Of a DNA stretch of 64,000 nucleotides, positions 18,217 through 27,694 are shown one piece after another. Every line of letters starts with the position of its first letter. Positions within the stretch are counted from its first letter, which is position 1. The position numbers and the translations under genes are program-made. This DNA comes from Micromonospora tarapacensis (GTDB lineage: Bacteria; Actinomycetota; Actinomycetes; Mycobacteriales; Micromonosporaceae): positions 5,577,281-5,641,280 of the forward strand of contig NZ_JAHCDI010000004.1 of NCBI RefSeq assembly GCF_019697375.1, given 5' to 3'. The notes beneath the pieces were generated by a model that saw nothing but the letters and a program-made list of their open reading frames with translations, was not told where the DNA came from and did not search any database.

Positions 18217-21200
18217 TCACAGGCGTGCGCACTGGCCCGACGCCGGGCCCCGCACGGTGTTGGCCCGATCCTCGTTCACCGGCGCCGGGGTGTTACCCGA
18301 GCAGGCCAGCGGCCCGTTGATGGTGTTCGCGGCGACCACCACCGGCCGGCTGCCGGCGTTGCCGGTCACGCTGACCGGGCCACTGACGGTGAGCGTGTCG
18401 ACCCGCACCCCACCGAGGTTGGCGACGAGCGACACCGGACCGTTGACCTTGCTCTTGCTGATCTTCAGGTCGCCGGTGGCGCCGGCCACCGTGACCGGAC
18501 CCGACACCGTGGCGTCCGACAGCTCGAACAGCACCGGACGGGTGGCGGAGACCGGACCCCGGATGGTGCCACCGGTGACCCGCAGCGAGGCGCCCGCGCC
18601 GATCGATACCGGACCGGAGATGGTGGCGTTCTCCACGCAGGTCAGGCCGGTGGTGACGATCAGCGGCCTGTTGTGTCGGCCGGTGATCGTCGTGGTGCAC
18701 TGCGGCCCGCCCTGGCCGACGGTCGACCGCGGCTCGGTGTCCGCCGTGACCGGCGAGTTCGCCGAGAAGTAGCTCACCAGCATGGTGAGGTCGTTGTCCC
18801 CGGTGGTCACCGGATCGGTGCCCTCGGCGAGGGTGGTGAAGTTGTCGCCACCCGCGGCGAGGAACGAGTTCACCGTCACCCGGTAGCTGCCCGCCGGTTC
18901 GATCGGCGTGCCGTCCAACTGCATCGAGGTGATCCGCGAGCCCTGGGCGGCCTGTGGGTCGTACGTGTAGCTGAAGCCGTCCGACACGCCCAACCACAGC
19001 ACCGGACGGGACGCGCCCGCCGGCTGCCACTGCTCCTCCAGCACCTGCTTGATCTGGGCGCCGGTGTAGGTCCTGGTGATCATGTCGTTCGCGAACGGCT
19101 GGACGGCGAACGCCTCGGCGTAGGTCACCGTGCCGTCGGTCCCGTACAGCAGGTCGGCCCGTAGCCCGCCCGGGTTCATGAACGCGATCTGCGCCCCGCC
19201 CCGGCCGGCGTCACTGGTGCCGGCAAGCTGCACGTCGGCGATGAAGTTACCCAGCACCGACTCCTTGCCCCGGTCCTCGTTGCCGTCGGTGTAGGCCCGC
19301 CGGATGTCCGCGGTGATCTCACCCAGCTGCTGCTGGCCCAGCTCCGCGGCCCTCTCCTTGGCCATGGCCACGATCTCGGCGACCGCCGGGTCCTGTGGCG
19401 CGCCGACCACGTCGACCAGCGACGCATCGGCGGAGGTGACAGCCCCCGCCTCCGGGTCGAAGGTCAGCGTGACCTTGCCCAGGCGCTTGCCGTAGTCCTC
19501 GGCCTGGACGATCGGACGCAGCTTGTCCGTGCCCGGAACCGGGACCTCGAAGGCGTACGGCTGGTGGGTGTGCCCGCTGAAGATCACGTCGACGGTGGCG
19601 TCGGCCCGGGTGAACTTGCCGAAGACCGGGTCGTTCGCCAACGCCTCGGGGGAGTCGATGTGCTCCGTCGCGGCACCCTCGTGCGCGAGCAGCACCACCA
19701 CGTCGGCCTCGCCGTTGTCCGGATTGCCGTCCTTGAGCTGACCGGCGACGAGGTTGGCCTCGACCACCGGGTCGCGGAAGGTCAGGCCCGCGATGCCGTC
19801 CGGGCTGACCAGTGATCCGGTCTGCTCGGTGACCACGCCGATGAAACCGACCCGGACCCCGCCGATGGTGTCGACCGAGTACGCCGGCAGCGCCCGGGTG
19901 TCACCCCGGTACACGTTGGCACCCAGGTACGGGAAGTCGGCCCGGTCGGCCACCCGGCCGGTCAGGTCCGCCATGCCCTTGTCGAACTCGTGGTTGCCCA
20001 CCGCCGACACGAGCAGGCCGGCCTCGTTCAACGCGTCGATCGTCGGGTTGTCGTCGTCGATCGCCGAGATGAAGGTGGACGCGCCGATGTTGTCACCGGC
20101 GGACACGAACGCGGTGTTCGGATTTTCCGCCCGCAGCTGACCCACCAGGCCGGCGACCTGGGCGGCACCGCCGACCGGCTGACCGTCCACCGTGGCCGGT
20201 GACTCCAGTCGGCCGTGGAAGTCGTTGATGCTCAGCAGTTGCAGGTCCACCGGATTCGGCCCGGTGCTGATCCCCACCACCAGCGGGTTGTGGTCGCTGG
20301 CCCGGTACGGGTCCGCCGCGAAGAACTCGGGCAGGCCGTTGTACTGGAAGGCGTACGACTCGACCGCGTTGATCTGCCACACGTCGACCCCGGTCACCCG
20401 GGCCGCCAGCGACGGCGAGGCGACCGCGTGGTCGAGCGAGCCGGACTCACCATTGAAGACGTAGCTCGTCCGGCCGGTGTCGTTGAGGTTGAGGTACTGC
20501 TCGTCGTAGAGGGCCTGCATCGGGTCCTCGTGGGTGTACGCGTTGAAGTCACCCAGCAGCAGCACGTCGGAGGTGCCGCTGTCGGCCTTCACCTGGTCGA
20601 CGAACGCGGCCAGCGCCCGGGCCTGCCGGACCCGGTCGCCGTTCCAGCTACCCTGCCCGTCCCCGGCGTCGGCGTTGTCGCCGGTGCCGGCGCCGCTCTT
20701 GGACTTGAAGTGGTTGGCGACCACGACGAAGTCGACCGGGCCGGCGGTGAACGCCTGCGCGATCGGCTCGCGGGCGTTGAACCAGACCGTCTCGTCATTG
20801 ACCGAGCGCGACGGACCCTTCGGCTGGGCCTTCGCCGGCTTGAAGATGATCGCCGTGGTGATGACGTCCTGCTCTGCCGCGCCGGGCAGCTCGGCCGGAG
20901 TGCGGACGTAGTCCCAGGTGCCTGCGCCGTCGGCGGTGTTCAGGGCGGCGACAAGTCGCTTGAGTGCCTGCTGCGGGTCCTCGGCGTTGAACCGCACCGA
21001 GTTCTCGATCTCCTCAAGCGCGACCACGTCGGCGTCCAGCGCGGTGATCGCCGAGACGATCTTCGCCTCCTGCTTGGCCAGCGCGGCCTCGTCGGCGGCG
21101 CCGCGTGCGTCCCCACCGAAGTGCACGAAGTAGTTCAGCACGTTGAAGCTGGCCACCCGCAGATCGCCGCCGACGTCGACCGGCGCGGCGGTACGCGGGT

Positions 21201-22584
21201 TGGTGACCTTGAAGGTGGTCCGGGCGGCCGGCGGGGTGTCCGCGTCGACCGGGAGGGTCGGCTGCAGACGCCACTCGTTGAAGCCGTACGAGAGCACCGA
21301 TGATCCGAACGCCTCCACCGAGTCGCCGACCCGCAGCGGGTTCGCCGGGGAGACGTACGGCGGCAGCAGCCCGGCCGTGGCCAGGTTGGTGGTCCTGCCG
21401 TCATCGATCAGGAGCCGGCGCAGCCTGTTCTCGGCGGCCAGTTGCTGGGCGACCGTGGAGCCGGGCCGGGCCACGTCGGTCGGGGTCCGGGCCGGCTGGT
21501 CACCCGCGGCGAGCACCACCTCGCCGTACCGGTTGGTGTTGTAGACCTCGGAGACGGCGTACTGGCCGACGGGCGCCACCAGCATCGACTCCACCGACTC
21601 GCGGGCCGCCTCGTCCAGCGGCAGCTCGACCGGGACCGGCGCGGGCAGCGGCACGTCCTGCGCACAGACCTGGACGTCGCCCCTGGCGGCAATGGTGACC
21701 TGGGTGAGCCCGTTGTACTCGCTCGCGGTGCCGCTGACCCGGATCCGGTCGCCGATCGCGACGGACGGGTGGTTGGCGGTGTTGGTGGTCAGGTAGACGA
21801 AGATGCCGTCCGAGGCGGTACCGCCCGCGACGGCGCGGTCCCCGCCGCTGCCCGCCGTCTGCACGTACACCCCGTTGTAGCCACCGGTGCGGTGGTCGGC
21901 GGTGACGATGCCCTCGACGGTCACCCGGGTGCCCGCCACCGGTGTGGCGTTGCCGGTGCCCTGGACCTCGGCGATGGTGTGGTCCACAGTGACCGTGCAG
22001 CCGGTCGGGTCGGGATCGGGATCGGGATCGGGGGTGCCGTTGCGGACACCGAAGCTGTGCGGCGCCGCGGTCTGCCAGTTGCCGTCGACCCGTTGCAAAG
22101 AGTGGCCAACCGGAGTCGAGGCGGTTTCCTGCGCGCCCAGGGCGGCGCCGGTCCGGCCGTTCGCCGGCCCGCCGACCGCGGTGAAGGTCCCCTCGTAGCT
22201 GAGGAACTCCGCGACGTCGCCGCCGGGCGCGACGAGCGCGATGCCGTCGGGCGCACCGTTCTGGATGCCGTTCGTCGGGTACGACTCGACGACCACGCCC
22301 GCCGCCGGAACCACGCCGCTCAGCGTCCTGGTGCTGTAGGCCGTGCCGTTGGCGCCGTTGTAGAGGACGATCTGCCAGCCGGTCAGGTCGTACCCGGCCG
22401 GCGCCTCGACCTCGACCGCCTCACCCGTGTCCGTGCCGGCGTTGTCGTAGTGGATCTCACTGATGAACGGCGTCGTCGACGCCGGCTCGGCGACGGCGGC
22501 GGTGCCGCTGGACAGGGTCAGCGCGGCGGCGGTGACCAGTACGCCCGGGATCGTGACTAGTCGTGTGCTTCTTGTTCGCAACAT
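18217..22584 (-). CDS. secreted ExeM/NucH-type nuclease fused to 5'-nucleotidase
   Basis: Protein of 1455 residues with a signal peptide ending near AVAEPAS. Domains in order: a lamin-tail domain (FISEIHYDNAGTDTGEAVEV); an OB-fold-like region (EVQGTGNATPVAGTRVTVEG); an endonuclease/exonuclease/phosphatase domain (DLRVASFNVLNYF, LGDFNAYTHEDP, YRASDHNPLVVG); an UshA-type metallophosphoesterase (LLSINDFHGRLE, SAGDNIGAS, GNHEFDKG, FSGHTHQPY); and a 5'-nucleotidase C-terminal domain (FMNPGGLRADLLYG). The tail of about 150 residues repeats a [T/S]-[V/I]-x-GP[V/A]S motif like a small beta-helix. It would degrade extracellular DNA and dephosphorylate the resulting nucleotides, a phosphate-scavenging role (inference). 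ATG 22584 has GGAGG eight bases upstream. Confidence 0.93.
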   Translation of the reverse strand: MLRTRSTRLVTIPGVLVTAAALTLSSGTAAVAEPASTTPFISEIHYDNAGTDTGEAVEVEAPAGYDLTGWQIVLYNGANGTAYSTRTLSGVVPAAGVVVESYPTNGIQNGAPDGIALVAPGGDVAEFLSYEGTFTAVGGPANGRTGAALGAQETASTPVGHSLQRVDGNWQTAAPHSFGVRNGTPDPDPDPDPTGCTVTVDHTIAEVQGTGNATPVAGTRVTVEGIVTADHRTGGYNGVYVQTAGSGGDRAVAGGTASDGIFVYLTTNTANHPSVAIGDRIRVSGTASEYNGLTQVTIAARGDVQVCAQDVPLPAPVPVELPLDEAARESVESMLVAPVGQYAVSEVYNTNRYGEVVLAAGDQPARTPTDVARPGSTVAQQLAAENRLRRLLIDDGRTTNLATAGLLPPYVSPANPLRVGDSVEAFGSSVLSYGFNEWRLQPTLPVDADTPPAARTTFKVTNPRTAAPVDVGGDLRVASFNVLNYFVHFGGDARGAADEAALAKQEAKIVSAITALDADVVALEEIENSVRFNAEDPQQALKRLVAALNTADGAGTWDYVRTPAELPGAAEQDVITTAIIFKPAKAQPKGPSRSVNDETVWFNAREPIAQAFTAGPVDFVVVANHFKSKSGAGTGDNADAGDGQGSWNGDRVRQARALAAFVDQVKADSGTSDVLLLGDFNAYTHEDPMQALYDEQYLNLNDTGRTSYVFNGESGSLDHAVASPSLAARVTGVDVWQINAVESYAFQYNGLPEFFAADPYRASDHNPLVVGISTGPNPVDLQLLSINDFHGRLESPATVDGQPVGGAAQVAGLVGQLRAENPNTAFVSAGDNIGASTFISAIDDDNPTIDALNEAGLLVSAVGNHEFDKGMADLTGRVADRADFPYLGANVYRGDTRALPAYSVDTIGGVRVGFIGVVTEQTGSLVSPDGIAGLTFRDPVVEANLVAGQLKDGNPDNGEADVVVLLAHEGAATEHIDSPEALANDPVFGKFTRADATVDVIFSGHTHQPYAFEVPVPGTDKLRPIVQAEDYGKRLGKVTLTFDPEAGAVTSADASLVDVVGAPQDPAVAEIVAMAKERAAELGQQQLGEITADIRRAYTDGNEDRGKESVLGNFIADVQLAGTSDAGRGGAQIAFMNPGGLRADLLYGTDGTVTYAEAFAVQPFANDMITRTYTGAQIKQVLEEQWQPAGASRPVLWLGVSDGFSYTYDPQAAQGSRITSMQLDGTPIEPAGSYRVTVNSFLAAGGDNFTTLAEGTDPVTTGDNDLTMLVSYFSANSPVTADTEPRSTVGQGGPQCTTTITGRHNRPLIVTTGLTCVENATISGPVSIGAGASLRVTGGTIRGPVSATRPVLFELSDATVSGPVTVAGATGDLKISKSKVNGPVSLVANLGGVRVDTLTVSGPVSVTGNAGSRPVVVAANTINGPLACSGNTPAPVNEDRANTVRGPASGQCARL

Positions 22585-22703
22585 GTAAGCGGCCTCCGAG
22601 GGAGTAGACCGCTGGAGGATAAGCGGCAGCGGTGTCCAGGCGGGAGCCACCGGGTGTACCTAAACCGGCATTCGTCGCGACGAGCGGATGTCCGGCCGGC
22701 GGT

Positions 22704-23396
22704 TCAGCTGCCCCGGGCCACCGGGCCGATCAGGTGCCGCTCGGTGCCGGTCATGCTGAGCATCACCCACTGCACCTTGCCCTTGGTGATCAGACCGACC
22801 ATCTCCGGGTGCAGCTGGGTGAACCAGTTCTGCACGCTGACCAGCCCGAGGGCGGTCGCGGCCGTGGCCGCCTCGGCGGCGGTGAGCCGCTGGAGCAGCA
22901 CGATGTCGCTGCGTACCAGCACCTCGACGTCCCAGCCGGCCAGATCGTCGCGGACGACCAGGGTGGCCCGCCAGGGTGCGCTGAGACTGGTGTCCGCGCC
23001 GGCCACCGGGCCGGTGTCGATCACCACGAGCTGAGGTTCGGTCGGGGTGGCCGGGACCGGGGGAGCGACCCCGGGCGGCAGGAAGGAGGCGATCTCCCGG
23101 CCGATGACGCAGCGCCGCAGGTAGGCGTCCCACTCCTGTTCCCGGGCGGTCTGGATGAACAGCCGGGTGCCCAGCGCCAGGGACCGGAAGGCGAGCAGTT
23201 CGGCCGCGCGTACCCCGCCGGTCAGCATCAGCCGGGTCGGCTCGGCCCGGAACATCCGCAGCCCCACCGGCTCCTGCTGCCGGTTGCGGCCGACCACCAG
23301 GCCGCCACCCCCGGCGACCAGGTTCAGCCCGGCGACGGTGGCCCCGTCGGCGACGTGCAAGCCCATCCGGCTGGCGGGAAAACCGACGCTGTTCAC
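22704..23396 (-). CDS. T7SS-linked protein of unknown function
   Basis: Protein of 230 residues with no signal peptide or membrane helix. It opens with a Gly-rich beta region (LHVADGATVAGLNLVAGGGG) and ends with MLSMTGTERHLIGPVARGS. GTG 23396 overlaps the eccE stop (GTGA), so the two are translationally coupled and probably act together. I do not recognise a family. Confidence 0.7.
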   Translation of the reverse strand: MNSVGFPASRMGLHVADGATVAGLNLVAGGGGLVVGRNRQQEPVGLRMFRAEPTRLMLTGGVRAAELLAFRSLALGTRLFIQTAREQEWDAYLRRCVIGREIASFLPPGVAPPVPATPTEPQLVVIDTGPVAGADTSLSAPWRATLVVRDDLAGWDVEVLVRSDIVLLQRLTAAEAATAATALGLVSVQNWFTQLHPEMVGLITKGKVQWVMLSMTGTERHLIGPVARGS

Positions 23397-24871
23397 CGCA
23401 GGAAGCCTCCGAACGGCAGGGTGGCGGCCACACCGTGGGCGTGCTCGCCGTCGAGTCGTTGCAGGCGACCGCCGTGACCGCGGATCGCCTCGTCGAGCGC
23501 CCGATCGGCGGCGGCGAGTGCGGCGGCGTCGGCTCCGATGAGCCGGAACGCCACCTCCACCACGGCGTCGTCGACACCGGGCCGATCGTTCTCCCGCGCG
23601 ACCGCGATGGACACCACGCCGGCCGCGGCGGGCAACCCGCGCAGCAGTGGGTCCACCTCCCACGGCTGACCGGGCCAGGCGCGCAGGCGGTAGCAGCTCT
23701 GTGGGGTGCCCTGGGCCGACCAGCTCCGCCAGTTCTCCCGGGCCAGCGGCCGATCCGCACCCATCACCGGGCCCAAGGTGAGGTGGGCCAGGTGTGCGAC
23801 GGCCGCGAGCACCTCGTCCCGGTTGAGCAGGCGGGCGGACGCCCGATCCTGGCGTAGTTGACGGCGGGTCCGGCGGATCGCCGCGGTGAGCGCCGGACGC
23901 AGGTCGCGGTCGGCGTGGAAGTCCGTCGTACGCGGAGCCTGGAGCACCACCCACGCCTGCCGGCTCGCGGGCACCACCCCGTTGGTCAGTTCGCGGTATG
24001 CCCGGTCCACGGCCGCCGAGCGGGCGCGCGGCGCCGGGGTGACCTGGACCAGCACCTGCACCGTCACGGCCGGCGTCTTCGCGTCGGCGGCGGGCAGCAG
24101 CGACACCGCCGACGGCAGGGCCTGCGGCGCGCCCATCAACAGGGCGCCCTCGGTCGGGTCGACCTCCAGCACCGCGCTGAGCCCGCTCCGGTGGGTCAGC
24201 AGCACGGCCGGCTGGTCGTCGATCTCGACCTGATCCAGCTCGACGCTGCTCTCCAGATGGGTCAGCAGTTGCCAGGCGGCATCGGGCCCCGTTGCGGCAA
24301 GCTGGCGGCGTCGCCCCCGGTAGGCCCACCAGACGGCCAGCCACTGGTGGAGCCACCGCCCCCGGTGTCGCAGCGCCGTCGGTGCGAGCAGCAGCACCAC
24401 GCCGACGGCCACGGCGACCGTCAGCGGCGCGCCGTGCGGGGTGGCCGCCAGGACCGCTGCCGCGCCGGCCTGCCAGGCCACGAGTTGGGCGACGTGGATG
24501 CCGGCGATCCGGAGCTGCCGCCGGTGCGGGCGTACGGCCGGGTTCGCCGCGGCGGCCTCCGCCGCGGGCTGGGCCTGAGCCGCGGGTTGCGCCTGCGGCG
24601 CGGGCCGGACCTGCGCGGCACGGGCGACGGGCACCGGTGCTGCGCTCGGTGCCGCGGCGGCGACCTGGCTGGTGTACGCGGTGCCGACGGTGGCCCGTCC
24701 CGGTCCGCGCTGGGCAGCCCAGCTGTGCCCCGGCCCGGTCCCGCCCAGCGTCGGAGCCGGCACGCCGGCCTGCTGCGGTGGCTGCACCGTCCGTTGCTGC
24801 GGCGCGGGTGCCGTCCCCTGGTGCTGCTGCCAAGCCGGCTCGCCCGGCTGGGCCGCACCCGGATGCGTCAC
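23393..24871 (-). CDS. eccE: type VII secretion protein EccE
   Basis: Membrane-associated component of the ESX core complex, about 492 residues. A Gln/Pro/Ala-rich cytosolic N-terminus (about 1-105) precedes two hydrophobic segments (LVAWQAGAAAVLAATP and LTVAVAVGVVLLLAPTAL). A conserved soluble domain follows (SSVELDQVEIDDQPAVLLTH, DRDLRPALTAAIRRTRRQL). GTG 24871 is chosen because AGAGAGGG lies just upstream; the frame is open to 24922. It lies 31 bases after the EccA-like gene and overlaps the next gene by four bases, so the three form one operon. Confidence 0.85.
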   Translation of the reverse strand: MTHPGAAQPGEPAWQQHQGTAPAPQQRTVQPPQQAGVPAPTLGGTGPGHSWAAQRGPGRATVGTAYTSQVAAAAPSAAPVPVARAAQVRPAPQAQPAAQAQPAAEAAAANPAVRPHRRQLRIAGIHVAQLVAWQAGAAAVLAATPHGAPLTVAVAVGVVLLLAPTALRHRGRWLHQWLAVWWAYRGRRRQLAATGPDAAWQLLTHLESSVELDQVEIDDQPAVLLTHRSGLSAVLEVDPTEGALLMGAPQALPSAVSLLPAADAKTPAVTVQVLVQVTPAPRARSAAVDRAYRELTNGVVPASRQAWVVLQAPRTTDFHADRDLRPALTAAIRRTRRQLRQDRASARLLNRDEVLAAVAHLAHLTLGPVMGADRPLARENWRSWSAQGTPQSCYRLRAWPGQPWEVDPLLRGLPAAAGVVSIAVARENDRPGVDDAVVEVAFRLIGADAAALAAADRALDEAIRGHGGRLQRLDGEHAHGVAATLPFGGFLR

Positions 24872-24902
24872 CGTACGTCCCTCTCTGACCGGCGCGGCAT
24901 CG

Positions 24903-26582
24903 TCAACGTCCGATCGCCGCACGCACGTCGGCGACGGTCACCGTACGCAGCTCGTCGAGGCTGGGGCGCTGGCCGGACTGCCGTAGCCGCTGTGCCTGCG
25001 CCTTGCGGACACCCTCGAACAGCTTGCGGGCCTCGCGGGCGTTGCCGAAGTTCTGGTCCCGCTCGACGGTGCCGAAATGCTCCCGGAGCACCTCGGAGAC
25101 GCCGTCGGCGAGCAGATACTCGTCACCGCCGGCCATCCGCTCCACGATGACGACAAGTTGCTCGGGCGAGTAGTTGCCGAACTCGACGGTCTTGGCGAAT
25201 CGGGAGGCCAGACCGGGATTGGCGTCGAGGAACTGCACCATCTCGCCGGTGTAGCCGGCGGCGATCACCGCGACCTCGTCACGGTGGTCCTCCATCAGCT
25301 TGACAAGCGTGTCGATGGCTTCCTGGCCGAAGTCCCCCCCGCTGCCGGAGGCGCGCGACAGGGTGTACGCCTCGTCGACGAAGAGGACGCCACCGCGCGC
25401 CTGCTCGAACGCTGCCGCGGTCTTCTCGGCGGTGTGGCCGATGTACTGGCCGACCAGGTCACGCCGGGACACCTCGCGAAACGCGCCGCCGGGCAGCGCG
25501 CCCAACGCCGCCAGCAGGTCACCGTAGACGCGCGCCACGGTGGTCTTACCGGTGCCGGGGGCGCCCGCGAAGATCAGGTGGTGGCTGACCGTGCCGACCG
25601 GCAGGCCGGCAGTGCGCCGCCACTCGTTGACCTGGATCTCGTCGATGAGGGCCCGGACCTCGTCCTTCACCGACTCCAGGCCGACCATCGCGTCCAGCTC
25701 GGCAAGCAGCTTCTCCACCCGGGCGGTGTCCTGAACGGTGGCGGCGCGGGCGGCGTCGGCCCCGAAGGCGGCCTTCCGGTTGGCGGTGCCCGCCACGACG
25801 GTCGGGTTGGCGCCCTCGGCGACCTCGATCGCCGGCTGGGCGGTGTTCTCGGTGGTGCACTCCTCGACCGTGCCGTGGCAGCCACGGGCGAAGGAGACCG
25901 CGGGGCCACCGGTGTCGCGGATCCGGCAGCGGCGGAGCACCGGTGCGCTCTGGTGCACCACCGCCACCCCGGCGTGGGTGGTCTGGGAGATGTCGCAGGC
26001 TTCGATGATGGGCCGGCCGTACTGATAGACGTAGATGCCACGGTTGCCGCAGCGGGCCACCGTGCTCGTCCGGATCGTCGGTGCGGCACCGATCCGCACG
26101 ATGATGCCGTCCTCGCTGAGATCGGTGAACTCGCACCCCTCGACGCTGCCCTCGGAATCCTCCACCACCAGGCCGTAGCGCCCACCAGCCACCCGGCAGC
26201 GAGTCAGCACGAACTCCGAGCGGCCGGTCACCTGGATCGCCGCGCCGAAGCCGGCGGTCAGCCCGCACCCGGTCATCGTGAGCTTCGCCCGGTCGGCCAC
26301 CACGACCGGCGCGTCACCCGCCTTGAGGGCGAGGTCGCGCAGCTCCAGCCGCCCCGAGTTGCAGGAAACCGTCGGATACGTTCCGGCGGAGGCGTCGATG
26401 GTGACCGTGCCCGTGCCCTGCGCGGCGACCACGGTGACGTCGCGGTCGTTGACGAACAGCGCCTCGTGGTAGGTGCCGGGGCTGACCGACACGACGGTGC
26501 CGTCGCCGGCCACCGCCAGCGCGTCCCCGATGGACGGGAAGGCGCCGGGCTGGTCCGGGGAGACGAGAAGGGTGCGCGTCAT
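24903..26582 (-). CDS. eccA: EccA-like AAA+ ATPase with beta-helix N-terminus
   Basis: Cytosolic T7SS-associated ATPase of 559 residues. The C-terminal CbxX/CfqX-type AAA+ domain has Walker A GAPGTGKTT, Walker B GVLFVDEAYTL, ELDAMVGLESVKDEVRALID before it and an arginine-finger region PGLASRF. In mycobacterial EccA the N-terminus is a TPR array. Here residues 1-290 instead form a right-handed parallel beta-helix (repeated GRLELRDL, KLTMTGCGL, GSVEGCEFTDL, APVLRRCRIRD turns). The beta-helix could bind substrates or the secretion machine (inference). ATG 26582 has CGGAG upstream. First gene of the leftward eccA-eccE operon. Confidence 0.88.
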   Translation of the reverse strand: MTRTLLVSPDQPGAFPSIGDALAVAGDGTVVSVSPGTYHEALFVNDRDVTVVAAQGTGTVTIDASAGTYPTVSCNSGRLELRDLALKAGDAPVVVADRAKLTMTGCGLTAGFGAAIQVTGRSEFVLTRCRVAGGRYGLVVEDSEGSVEGCEFTDLSEDGIIVRIGAAPTIRTSTVARCGNRGIYVYQYGRPIIEACDISQTTHAGVAVVHQSAPVLRRCRIRDTGGPAVSFARGCHGTVEECTTENTAQPAIEVAEGANPTVVAGTANRKAAFGADAARAATVQDTARVEKLLAELDAMVGLESVKDEVRALIDEIQVNEWRRTAGLPVGTVSHHLIFAGAPGTGKTTVARVYGDLLAALGALPGGAFREVSRRDLVGQYIGHTAEKTAAAFEQARGGVLFVDEAYTLSRASGSGGDFGQEAIDTLVKLMEDHRDEVAVIAAGYTGEMVQFLDANPGLASRFAKTVEFGNYSPEQLVVIVERMAGGDEYLLADGVSEVLREHFGTVERDQNFGNAREARKLFEGVRKAQAQRLRQSGQRPSLDELRTVTVADVRAAIGR

Positions 26583-26677
26583 GGCTCCGGCTCTGAACGG
26601 CAAAGAGGGCTGGACCCCGACGATATCCCAGCCCGACCACCCCACGTGAGCCCCAAAATGCGCCCCACCCCAAACTC

Positions 26678-26752
26678 GCCGATCATGCAGTTGTGGTAGG
26701 CGCCATCACCGCATTCGCGGCCTTTGTGGGGTGCCACAACTTCATGATCGGC
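26678..26752. repeat. 19-bp inverted repeat between divergent genes
   Basis: GCCGATCATGCAGTTGTGG (26678-26696) and, inverted at 26734-26752, GCCGATCATGAAGTTGTGG differ at one position, with a 37-base spacer. It lies in the 246-base gap between the eccA-like and deaminase genes. It may be a shared regulator site or a copy of a dispersed intergenic palindrome. Confidence 0.6.
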
Positions 26753-26828
26753 GCAATGGGGACGGGGCCCGGTTCGCGGGGCGGATTGGTTAGGCTCGTC
26801 GGGGGAGCTTCGGCATTTGGGAGGACGG

Positions 26829-27212
26829 ATGGCGCAGCTGCGGGTGCTGCCGCTGGCGGCCGGTGCGATGCTGGCCGAGGGCACCGTCCACACGCACACC
26901 TCGGTACGCGGCGACGTGGCACCGGACCTGCACCCGGTGATCCGGCGCTTCCTGCACGGGCTGCCCACCGCCCAACGCGAACGCTTCACCGGCTGGTGTG
27001 CCGAGCCGGTGCTGATCTCCGACCGGTTGTACGCCGCCGAAGCCGATGGCCCGCCGCTCGATCCCGCCCGCGCCCGCGCGTTGCTGTGGGGCGCAAAGAT
27101 CCGGGTGACCGGAGTGCGCGAGGAGGGCGATCCGCGCCACGGCGCGGTCCAGGCACCCTGCCGCTCCTGCGCGGCCCTGCTCGACTGGTTCGGCATGGAG
27201 GCGCTGACGTGA
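26829..27212 (+). CDS. stand-alone YwqJ-type deaminase
   Basis: Predicted nucleic-acid/nucleotide deaminase fold protein of 127 residues. It shows the YwqJ toxin pattern: HTHTSVRGD, the zinc/catalytic motif CAE in WCAEPVLISDRL, and PCRSC in QAPCRSCAALLDWFG. In the large toxin downstream the same motifs recur (CAEV and PCNSC). Here there is no translocation domain or signal, so it may be an orphan toxin module or a cytosolic deaminase. GGGAGG precedes the ATG. Its stop overlaps the start of a SUKH-3 immunity-type gene, the usual toxin-immunity order. Confidence 0.75.
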   Translation: MAQLRVLPLAAGAMLAEGTVHTHTSVRGDVAPDLHPVIRRFLHGLPTAQRERFTGWCAEPVLISDRLYAAEADGPPLDPARARALLWGAKIRVTGVREEGDPRHGAVQAPCRSCAALLDWFGMEALT

Positions 27213-27694
27213 GCGAACGCTTTCCACGCCCGGTGGCCGACGCCCTCGCCGCCGCCGGCTGGTCGCCCGGACGGCGCGACGAAGGCCGGGGCCGCGAGTG
27301 GGCGCTGCGGATCGCCGCCCACGCCGCGCCGGACGGCAGCCAGCACACCGTGACGGCCGCGGCGATCGAGGCGTACGCCGAGTTCGGTGGGTTGCGGATC
27401 CGCCCGCAGGACGAGGGCGAGCAGATCGCGCCGAGCGACGTCCACCTCGATCCGTTCCTGGTGCGACATTCCGTGGCGACGCTCGCCGAGCTGGCCGAGG
27501 CGACCGGAGCGCCACTCAGCCCGCTGGGCGAGGAGGGGAGCGGACGCGGCATCCTCGCCGTCGACGAGCAGGGCCGGGTGTTCGTGCTGGACCACACCGG
27601 GGACTGGTTCCTCGGCGGGAGTCTCGACGAGGCGCTCAGCACGCTGGTCCTCGGTCGCCATCCCCGGCGGGTACGCGCGGACGGCACCTGGTGA
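27209..27694 (+). CDS. SUKH-3 immunity-type protein
   Basis: Protein of 161 residues with the SUKH-3 pattern: helical start (PRPVADALAAAGWSPGRRDE), AYAEFGGLRIRP, and the C-terminal GRVFVLDHTGDWFLGGSLDE. SUKH proteins neutralise nuclease and deaminase toxins of polymorphic systems. Start GTG 27209 overlaps the deaminase stop, and its own stop overlaps the next start, so the three genes are translationally coupled. Protection against the upstream deaminase is inferred. Confidence 0.82.
   Translation: MSERFPRPVADALAAAGWSPGRRDEGRGREWALRIAAHAAPDGSQHTVTAAAIEAYAEFGGLRIRPQDEGEQIAPSDVHLDPFLVRHSVATLAELAEATGAPLSPLGEEGSGRGILAVDEQGRVFVLDHTGDWFLGGSLDEALSTLVLGRHPRRVRADGTW

Noticed and set aside
23397..24833. 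N-terminal half of a 709-codon minus-strand frame over eccE
   Set aside because: It is an Arg/Gly-rich alternative frame of eccE. Only the part after GTG 23396 has a normal protein composition.
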